A stretch of DNA of 16,777 nucleotides from NCBI GenBank assembly GCA_910592005.1, contig CAJVPP010002007.1:1-16777 (forward strand), read 5' to 3'. The DNA is from Funneliformis mosseae. Its lineage: Eukaryota > Glomeromycota > Glomeromycetes > Glomerales > Glomeraceae. Shown here piece by piece: positions 9,894-16,777 of this stretch (the first letter of the stretch is position 1; each line of letters opens with the position of its first letter). Made by a program: the position numbers and the translations under genes. The notes under the pieces are model-generated. The model had not been told where the DNA came from. It saw only the letters and a program-made list of their open reading frames with translations, and did no database searches.

Positions 9894-10851
9894 TTAATTT
9901 TTAGCCCAAATATGTTCGAGAGGAATTTCCTTTAATTGGCCGTTAGCAACCAAATCTTTGGCCGCCTTCTCGTAAGCAGCCCAAGCCTTTTCCTTTCTCC
10001 CACCATTATAAGCTCTTTTCAAGTAAAGAGCCCCTTTGTTATAATCTTGTTGCACACCGAAAAGTCCATTGATAAAAACTTTGCCTAAAATGTACATTGC
10101 GTCAAGATATCTCTTATGATCTGCTGAGGACTTTAATCGTTTTATTCCTTCCTGAATTCTCTCCTCGGCACTTTTATTATTGGGATTCTTTAAGTCTGAA
10201 TGTTCAAGTAAAAATTTACCATAAGTCGCTTCCCAAAGTCCATCATCCAACAAATAATCGGCACTAATCTTGTAGAATTTTTCTGCCATTTCATAATTTT
10301 GTAATTGTTCATAACAATGACCGGTCCAATACGCTGCATCATGATCAGGTGGTGATTGCTTCGATATTGGTTCCAAGATTGATAAAGCCTCCGAATAATT
10401 TGATGACTTTATAAGTGATGTAGCTTTGATAATTTGTTCTTTGCTGTTCATGCGAAGGAAGAAAAACGGTTAGACTTGTTTTTTTTAAAAAAAAAAAGCA
10501 AAAAGAAAAGGAAAAAAGAAAAGTCACTAACTCGAAATCTGTGACGGTAAATACGAATCTCAAAGTCTCCGAAGGAGAAGACGTGGTTGATTTTGTCGAT
10601 TTCTTCTTTGATTTGATGATTTTATTTTTACTGTTGACAAAAAAAAATATAAAAAAAATTAAAAACTACTTTAACAAGCTACTTTGCTTAAAATAATTTA
10701 CTTTAAATGGTTAGCTCGTTACTTACAAAAAAATGATGTTTACGATGTAATAAATCGAATACTTTGATTTCTTTTTTGGTATCTCGGATTTTTTTTCATT
10801 TTGTGATGTATTTTCGAAATTTAAAGGGCATTGATCTTTCGTTGGTGTCAT
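9894..10851 (-). CDS. Sel1/TPR-like repeat protein, three exons
   Basis: Exons on minus: 10851-10727, 10630-10532 and 10443-9894, giving 257 residues. Both junctions keep phase (tt|t and ga|c). Intron 1 has GTAAGT, a CTAACC branch site and a TTTTTTGTCAACAG end. Intron 2 has GTTAGT, CTAACC and ends AACAG. The obvious ATG at 10449-10451 that would open a 185-residue frame therefore lies inside intron 2; it could serve a shorter isoform. The N-terminal about 75 residues are Lys/Ser-rich and look disordered. From residue 76 on the protein is alpha-helical with TPR/Sel1 patterning: NYSEALSILEPI and YWTGHCYEQLQNYEMAEKFY (TPR-like), then a good Sel1 unit at about 188-224 with DAMYILGKVFINGLFGVQQD and ALYLKRAYNGG. 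Sel1 repeats are protein-interaction scaffolds; the partner is unknown. There is no signal peptide, and a cytosolic or nuclear location is likely. Confidence is high for the last exon and moderate for the first two. Confidence 0.8.
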
Positions 10852-10908
10852 CGTTGGTGCAAAAAAAAAAGATATTGACCACGCAAAAAAAATGGGGGAA
10901 GTTGAAGC

Positions 10909-10940
10909 AAATATATATATATATATAAATATATATATTT
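10909..10940. promoter_or_regulatory. (AT)n tract upstream of the Sel1-type gene
   Basis: Nearly uninterrupted AT dinucleotides 58-89 bp upstream of the ATG at 10851 (minus strand). It could act as a TATA-like element, but may be only a microsatellite. Nearby, 11017-11040 is an A24 run. Confidence 0.35.
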
Positions 10941-11662
10941 TATTTTTTGTGTGGGTAATAAAAATAGAAAAAAAAAGAGAGAAAACGCGAAACTGTTTAT
11001 TATATTTATGTTATTCAAAAAAAAAAAAAAAAAAAAAAAATTAGGTGTTTAACCAAATCCGTTGATAAAATGACAAAAGTTTCTTTTTTCTTTTTCTCTT
11101 TGGAAGGTAATCTTTAATGATACGTAAATTAATCATCATTTTTTTTTCCAACCCTGATTTATATATATTTATTTGAAGAAAATTCCCTTAATTAGATGTA
11201 CCGTTTTTTTTGCTTGTGTGACAAATATGATGGAATACGATGAGAAATTATTTACGTAATGTTTCATATAGTTGGATCTAAGAATCATTACTTGTGATGG
11301 AAATCCTTAACCTTAAATCTATTTCCTTTTTGGTTGATGCACTAAATTAAAAATAGTAAAAAACTAAAAAAAATAATACAATGAAATGATAACCCCCATT
11401 ATACCAATCACTTTGTTTCTTGTCCGAAGAAATTTTTTTTAACCAAAAGTAAACTTACCTGATTTGATGTTCCTTTCTATATGCCTAATAATAATAAAAA
11501 AACAAAAAGCCGAAAATGAATAATTTATATCATATATGCACATTTATGAATAAATAAAAGATAACCATTAAAAAGCGTGAATGAAATATTTTTGAATTTT
11601 TTCACGTTTGATCCTCAACATAACATAAATAATATGACTTGTACAAAATGCAAAAAAAAAAA

Positions 11663-11994
11663 TCATACATATGAGTGCACAAACTCGGGGTCATTTGTAA
11701 ATCTTAAGAGTACATCATTTTTATTTACTTCGAACCCGTAAAGTAGTTTTGAACCAATCAGCCTAAAAAAAACCAAGTCACATGGCAAGTTCTAAAATTC
11801 AAACAAATTTATTTGTAATTAATTAAAAAGAAAAAAAAAAGGGAAATTTAATTAGTCGTAACAATTTAAATAGAGGGAATATCATTTAATGCATAATGTA
11901 GAATTCGAAATAATGACACATTTATGACACTACATTCATACATAAATTTAAATTACTTTTTTTTGAAGTTTTTAAGTAGGCTCAAACCAACCAT
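11663..11994 (-). CDS. Tentative small spliced gene, unrecognised product
   Basis: Weak model. A first exon at 11994-11957 reads MVGLSLLKNFKK. It is joined via a GTAATT donor and a TTTTTTTTAG acceptor to an exon starting at 11762 that reads LIGSKLLYGFEVNKNDVLLR and continues to a stop at 11663-11665. The phases agree (aa|g), for 45 residues in all. An alternative is splicing out at GTAAAT after GFE and on to a 26-nt exon that ends in a perfect CAG|GTAAGT donor (exon about 11484-11459), implying more exons toward 11100. The 194-nt intron is longer than others here. Supporting context is a double CACGTG palindrome about 130-165 bp upstream. I do not recognise the product. Without transcripts this stays a hypothesis; the rest of 10941-11660 shows no other gene. 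Confidence 0.25.
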
Positions 11995-12122
11995 AAAAAA
12001 ATGGTCATGCAGGAATGATGCACTTCTATTTCGTTTTTGGCGCAGTATCCCATCGCTTCGAATAATTAAAGTATTTTTGGAAAATTTTCCGTTACCATTC
12101 TAGGGCCACAAAATTTCTGTTT

Positions 12123-12159
12123 GTCACGTGCGATTTCGACGATTCGAACTGCACGTGAC
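12123..12159. promoter_or_regulatory. Palindromic double E-box (GTCACGTGC ... GCACGTGAC)
   Basis: Perfect 9-bp inverted arms (12123-12131 and 12151-12159), each containing CACGTG. Nested inside is TTCGA-CGAT-TCGAA. CACGTG is the core site of fungal bHLH factors such as Cbf1. It lies downstream of the SOSS-B gene and would be upstream of the tentative minus-strand gene at 11994. Confidence 0.6.
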
Positions 12160-12176
12160 CTTCGGGCGTTTTCGTT

Positions 12177-12198
12177 GCAATTGTTAAAAAACAATTGC
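12177..12198. repeat. 9-bp stem, 4-nt loop hairpin
   Basis: GCAATTGTT and AACAATTGC flank AAAA. It sits 60 bp past the SOSS-B stop (minus strand) and may lie in its 3' UTR, or belong with the adjacent E-box palindrome. Confidence 0.65.
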
Positions 12199-12258
12199 GA
12201 ACAAAGGAAGACCACCTGTCTTTCCTAATAAATAGGTTAAATACATTAAAAATTACTT

Positions 12259-13266
12259 CTACTCAATTCTTGGCTTTTTATGTGGCACACAATCTCGCAT
12301 GTCTTTCAGGTCATGATTGTCAGATCGATTTAATCCTGTAGCGAGTGTGACAAAATCAATATTAGTCAATTCTCCTTCTTCAACTGGCCTATCCAAATCT
12401 GTATGTGGTCGACTGTAATCCCATTCTCGCTCTCTATCCCTATCACGATCTCCTCTATCCCTATCCCTACTCCTATCCCAATCTCTACCTCGGTTACGCG
12501 GTTGATTGCGACCACCTCCACCACCGCCCGCGCGCTTATTAATGTCTTGATTCCTAGATCTATTATCGCGATTATCACGATCTTGACGACCGCTTCCCCC
12601 CCCTCCATCGACGCCTCTTTCCAGATCACGCCAACTATCACGCCTTGTATATTTCGTATTACGTCTTGATGGAGGTCGCGGGCGATCATTATGCTGTGGC
12701 GATACCTGGGACGGTTGCTGCGATGCCTGCTTTCTTGGGGATTGTGACATTTGCTGCGATCTGGAATCAAACTGAGACCCAAATGCTTCCTGTCCTCCAC
12801 CATTACCATTGCCATTACCATTATATCTTGATTGATGAGTTGATGTTCCACGTTCTCTTGGTAAATGTTGAATGCCCCCATGTGTTCCATCCTCTTCATT
12901 TTTAATCGTCTTTGTAGACTCCTCTTGTTTGATCGAAACCACCGGTGATTCTTGTTTTACTATGCTTGATGAGGATCCATTAGGTATCGTTGAATCTATT
13001 ATGTATGGTTGTAGTGAACGATCATATGCTTTGAAAGTTTCTAAATCGATAAACTTTTTTTCGGTATTAATTGGAACCTGAAAAAAAAAGAATAAATAAA
13101 AAATTAATTTTTCTCGAATTTTGCAGAAATTATGTTTTGATAAATACTTGCATATGTGTTTGGCGCACTTTCATCTAGTATCCATGTGTAACTGCTCAAA
13201 TTAGGTTCTTCTTCTTCCTTATAATACATCGTGTCCCTTAAAATAATAATAGAAATTAATAAAAAG

Positions 13267-13302
<36 letters not shown>

Positions 13303-13862
13303 ATGGAATCTCCCTTACCAATCAATTATGTTTATTTTTCCAAAATTCTTATTTACCGTTAATTCTAATGATCCTTCATGTACCCTCGTTTCACTGTGAT
13401 GATAAAAATCGAATTAATAAAACAAAAAATCAAATTGAATTATTTAAAACGACAAATGATTTACCCATGAGTTATCTGTACAATATCACCGCCTCGATAA
13501 TGCTGCCCATTTTCCCATATAACCAAAGTGCAAACTGCTGTTTCGTCTGCAACAAGGAAACTATGAAGTTCCACTTCTTGTTGAGTCTTTAAAATACGAC
13601 GGGACACTAAATTAAACAAATCAAAGCGATGATTTAATATGTATATATATAAAATAAATCTCTTTATCATAGCATCTATTAATAATATACGCTTACAATG
13701 TTGAAGTATGATACATGTTATATCAAAACCACGGATCCACGGTCTCAACTCTTTGATTGTTAATGTGCCACTTTTCTGAATAGGGATAGGTTTGATGGAA
13801 TTAATATTTCCATATCGCGAAATTGGTAGTGGTGGAGCTGATACGCTTGTTTCAACCGACAT
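12259..13862 (-). CDS. SOSS complex subunit B (hSSB1/NABP-type ssDNA-binding OB-fold) homologue with RG/RD-rich tail
   Basis: Five exons on minus: 13862-13697, 13606-13465, 13393-13319, then an exon from 13236, then a last exon ending at 12259. Two in-frame models exist for the fourth intron: a GT donor (exon 4 end 13148) to AG 13041, giving 417 residues, or a GC donor (GCAAGT, exon 4 end 13152) to the strong TTTTTTTTTCAG at 13078, giving 428 residues. The OB-fold spans about residues 36-128 with family hallmarks: ELRPWIRGFDITCIILQ, FLVADETAVCTLVIWENGQ, YRGGDIVQITHG, VHEGSLELTV and NFGKINIIDW. In animals SOSS-B binds single-stranded DNA at breaks and works with INTS3. The tail carries three psi-K-x-E motifs (VKQE, IKQE, IKNE), Gln/Ser/Pro-rich sequence, Gly-rich and Arg-Asp repeats (about 45 residues of RD/RE) and a basic KKPRIE end, suggesting a nuclear protein. 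The tail is longer than in human hSSB1. Confidence 0.88.
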
Positions 13863-13898
13863 GATGCAAAAAAAAAAAAGTTCCTAGATTTGTGGGTC

Positions 13899-13954
13899 TA
13901 TTTATATGGTTTTTTTGAGATGCACGTGTAACCTATGAGTGTTTTGTTGATTGG
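13899..13954 (-). promoter_or_regulatory. SOSS-B gene promoter elements: TATA box, CACGTG, CCAAT
   Basis: Reading on minus upstream of the ATG (13862): TATAAATA at 13906-13899, CACGTG at 13923-13928 and CCAAT at 13954-13950. Order and spacing (about 40, 65 and 90 bp from the ATG) suit a fungal promoter. A poly(T) run (minus sense) separates the TATA box from the start codon. Assignment is by motif only. Confidence 0.5.
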
Positions 13955-14153
13955 TTGAATTAATTTAGTCTGCATTCTGTGTAACGGTGTGACATTAATC
14001 ATGTGATATTTGTTTATCAATCCTTTTTTATTGTCGATTGTTTCTAAATTAAACTTAAAGTGACGCTATTTTTGCTTAGTCAAATAAAAAAAAAGATTTT
14101 TAATCATCAAAAATTTTTTTTTTTCGATTATTTGATCTTAATGATTTATGAGC

Positions 14154-14230
14154 AACTGTCGGGAAAATAAAAAAAGATTAATGCATGACAACCATATTTG
14201 GCAATTGTAAATTAGATTTTCCCGGCAGTT
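14154..14230. repeat. 15-bp inverted repeat, 77 bp span
   Basis: AACTGTCGGGAAAAT (14154-14168) and ATTTTCCCGGCAGTT (14216-14230) are inverted copies with one mismatch. The spacer is 47 bp. No clear target-site duplication is visible. It may be a MITE remnant or an RNA hairpin. Confidence 0.6.
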
Positions 14231-14239
14231 TCATCCTAT

Positions 14240-16533
14240 TGCATATTAAAATAAAAACTTAATATAAAATCCAATGTTAATAAGAAATTATATATAAAAT
14301 TAATTGATTTATATTTTATATGTAATTTTTTTTATTTAATATATATAATTTAAAAAATTTTTAGTGAAAAATATGTTTATTAATTTTCAATTTCTTAAAT
14401 TAATAAATAATATATTTTGATACAAATAAATATAAAATAAATTGATGTTATATAATATTAATAACATTTTTATTTCTTTTAAATTTTAATAATATAAATT
14501 AATCAAACTATTTAAATAATAAATTTATTAAAATTTATCTAATTTTAAAAATATAATTGACTAAAAAATGTAATCCATTATTTTATTTATTTATTAATAA
14601 TTAGTTAAGAATTTATTAATTAAAATAAAAATAAAAATATTTTATTAAATTAATATTAATAATTTAAAAAGATTGTTAATTATTTATAATTAAGAAAAAA
14701 ATTACTTTTAAAATAATTAATTTTTATTTTTATTTTTAATTTTATTTAACTAATTTTCTTTATATTTTAATTATTATAAAATTTATTATATCAAAAACAT
14801 ATTAAAAATTTTTATATTTAAACTATTAAATTATAAAAATATTTAATTAAATAATTAAAAAAATATTAGCTAAATATATTATATTATTAATTAATAAAAA
14901 TTATTAATTAAACTTTAATTAAAATTATAAAAATTTAATTAGTATTAAAATTTAAGATATATTATCTAAAAAAACAAATTTTTATTAATTTACTTATTTT
15001 AATTAAAATTAATATTTTATTAAATCTATTTATTATATTTTTTTTAATATTAATAATAATTATATTTTTTTAGTTTAAAATTAAATATAATATAATAATT
15101 TAAACAATAAATTATTTAATTATCTAATTAAATTATTTTTATATTTTAAAATTAAATAATAAAATAAAATTATTAATTTAAAAATTAATTTTAATTATTT
15201 ATTCATTATATATATTTATTTAGTATTTTTATCTAATAATAATTTATTATATATTATAATAATTAAATTTAAATTATTAAAATCTAAATTAAATGTTAAT
15301 ATAATATATAATTTTAAATTAAAAATATTAGTATTATTTATTTATTATTATTAAAGATAGTATTTAATTATATAATATTTTAATAAATAAGATAATTAAA
15401 ATTTTATTATTAAAAAAATTAAAAATAATTAATTAATTATTAAAAAGTAATAAAATAAAATATTTTATTTAATTTATATAGAATTAATAAATAAAATAGA
15501 AAAGTTAAAAAAAAATAAATTTATTTTATAAGCAATTTCTAATTATATACTGTATAAGGTATTTAAATATAATATAAAATATAAGAGATAATAAATAATA
15601 TCTTTAGATAAAAAATTTTCTAAATTCTCAGATTAATTAATAAAATGAAATATAATAGTGATAGTAAATAATAAAGTTATTTAATTATTTTGAAATGACT
15701 TTTAAATAACTTGATTATTTGAAATTATTTATCATTTGATTATTTAAATATAATATAGATCAAATTTTATATGTTAGTTAGAATTATAAATTTATTTATG
15801 AAAATGTTTAAAATATTAAATTACATTAATTATTTATAATAGCTAGATTATTAAAGATATAATATAATTATTAAATGACTAAATCATTTGAGTCACTGTT
15901 ATCATTAAAATATGATATAGTATAATAAATAATAACCTAATCTAATTAATCTTAAACTAATTGCAACTTTATATAATTTATAAATATCATATGATTTGTA
16001 TTCATATACCTTGTATTTATTAAGAAATTTTCTATTTTATAATAATATAATTATTAAATTAAAATTTATTAATAATAATAAATACTTTAATTCTAAGAAA
16101 CAAATAATATAATATAAAGAAAACTATTTATATTTTTTATAAATTTTGATCTCTATTAAAGAAATTAAAATTTTTATAAATAATCTTTATTTCGTATAAT
16201 ACTTATTATTATTTATTAATCATGCTAATATTTATTAAAGCTCTTTTATTAATTTAGTTAATTTTTGAATTTAAATTAATTAAATTTTTATCAAATTTTA
16301 GTAATTTAACAATATTATTAATATATAGATATATAATTTTAAATTTTTTAATTTTTTAATAGTTTTTATCATTCTATTAAGTTTATACTATTTTTATTTA
16401 TTATTGTAAATAAGTTTAATAAAATAATAAATAATAAGCTAGTTATAATCTTATCATTTTTCTTTTTTTATAATTAAAAAAATAAAAATTAATTAATTAA
16501 ATAAATTTTACTTAATGTTTATTTTTTTAAAAA
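14240..16533. other. Extremely A+T-rich island (about 2.3 kb)
   Basis: By eye most 60-base lines from 14281 to 15540 hold only 1-5 G or C (over 90% A+T), rising slightly after 15550. No open frame, no recognisable gene, and no simple tandem unit. The left boundary is just past the 14154-14230 inverted repeat; the right boundary abuts the transposon end at 16546. It may be a decayed repeat or a heterochromatic spacer. Confidence 0.8.
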
Positions 16534-16545
16534 AAATTGCTTATA

Positions 16546-16777
16546 TACAGTAACACCTCTATAAGTGCACCCTCTATAAGTGCACACCCTCTCTATATGC
16601 ACACCATAGCCCGGTCCCAAGCTCGGAACTTAGAGCTAAGTGCACTCCCTCTATGTTCTGCACGTGCAAGCAATTCTGAGTCCCGGGTATATTAGAACAT
16701 CCTCTATAAGTGCACTCACGTGATAATCGACCAATCAGAAATAACTGTTTGGTCACGGTTAATTTTAAATTAATAAT
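16546..16777. mobile_element. Left end of a pogo/Tigger-like (Tc1/mariner superfamily) DNA transposon, truncated by window edge
   Basis: TA at 16546-16547 is followed by CAGTAACACCTCTATAAGTG, a CAGT-starting terminus typical of pogo-type elements, which insert at TA. The 15-mer CCTCTATAAGTGCAC occurs perfectly at 16556-16570, 16571-16585 and 16701-16715, with degenerate copies near 16589-16602 and 16636-16666. Such sub-terminal repeats often bind the transposase. The sequence is abruptly richer in G+C than the island beside it. No transposase is in the window; the 60-codon minus frame here is not coding. The partner inverted repeat lies outside the window. Confidence 0.65.

Noticed and set aside
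11700..11765. B-box-like sequence (GGGTTCGAAG on minus) suggesting a tRNA
   Set aside because: The flanking bases cannot form a T-arm and no acceptor or anticodon stem pairs; the same holds for GGTTCGAAAT near 2412.
12366..12905. Three further open frames overlapping the SOSS-B tail on both strands
   Set aside because: They are shadows of a repetitive, G+C-richer coding tail; only the frame that continues from the OB-fold exons makes sense.
15527..16545. 12-bp inverted pair TATAAGCAATTT / AAATTGCTTATA about 1 kb apart inside the A+T island
   Set aside because: In sequence this A+T-rich, matches of this length are expected by chance and the adjoining bases do not extend the alignment.
16574..16756. 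60-codon minus frame in the transposon end
   Set aside because: It is a translation of the iterated 15-mer and terminal repeat, with no transposase features.
1..16777. CRISPR array, bacterial operon, ribosome binding sites or rho-independent terminators
   Set aside because: Spliceosomal introns and gene structure show a eukaryotic nuclear genome; no spaced direct repeats of array type were found.

Overview
The window looks like nuclear DNA of an early-diverging fungus. It is A+T-rich, has many long poly(A)/poly(T) runs, and carries intron-dense genes whose short introns (about 70-110 nt) have GTRNGT-type donors, CTAAY-like branch sites and (T)nAG acceptors. The Rsm19-like ribosomal protein and a Sel1-repeat protein also fit a fungus. 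My best guess is an arbuscular mycorrhizal fungus (Glomeromycotina, Rhizophagus-like). That assignment is inference; no sequence here proves the taxon.

Layout. 1-508: low-complexity flank. 509-1033 (-): a small protein with a Ras-like CCIIM prenylation tail. 1034-3010: A+T-rich DNA without a supportable gene. 3010-4760: a more G+C-rich stretch with conflicting coding-like blocks that I cannot resolve. 4761-6260: low-complexity intergenic DNA. 6286-8611 (+): a seven-exon gene for a predicted seven-helix membrane protein with a long disordered tail. 9149-9580 (+): mitochondrial ribosomal protein uS19 (RSM19) in three exons. 9894-10851 (-): a Sel1/TPR-type protein in three exons, convergent with RSM19. 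About 11663-11994 (-): a tentative small gene. 12259-13862 (-): a five-exon SOSS complex subunit B (single-stranded DNA-binding OB-fold) homologue with an RG/RD-rich tail. 14240-16533: an extremely A+T-rich island. 16546 to the end: the left end of a probable pogo/Tigger-like DNA transposon that runs off the window.

The genes are not a pathway or cluster. They are unrelated housekeeping and membrane/signalling genes in ordinary fungal gene spacing. The useful results are the splice models that open-reading-frame calling misses (above all the Sel1 gene, whose apparent ATG lies inside an intron), the prenylated small protein, the 7TM protein, the SOSS-B tail with three SUMO-type motifs, and the transposon end beside the A+T island. 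I saw no clear sign of a new multi-gene system.
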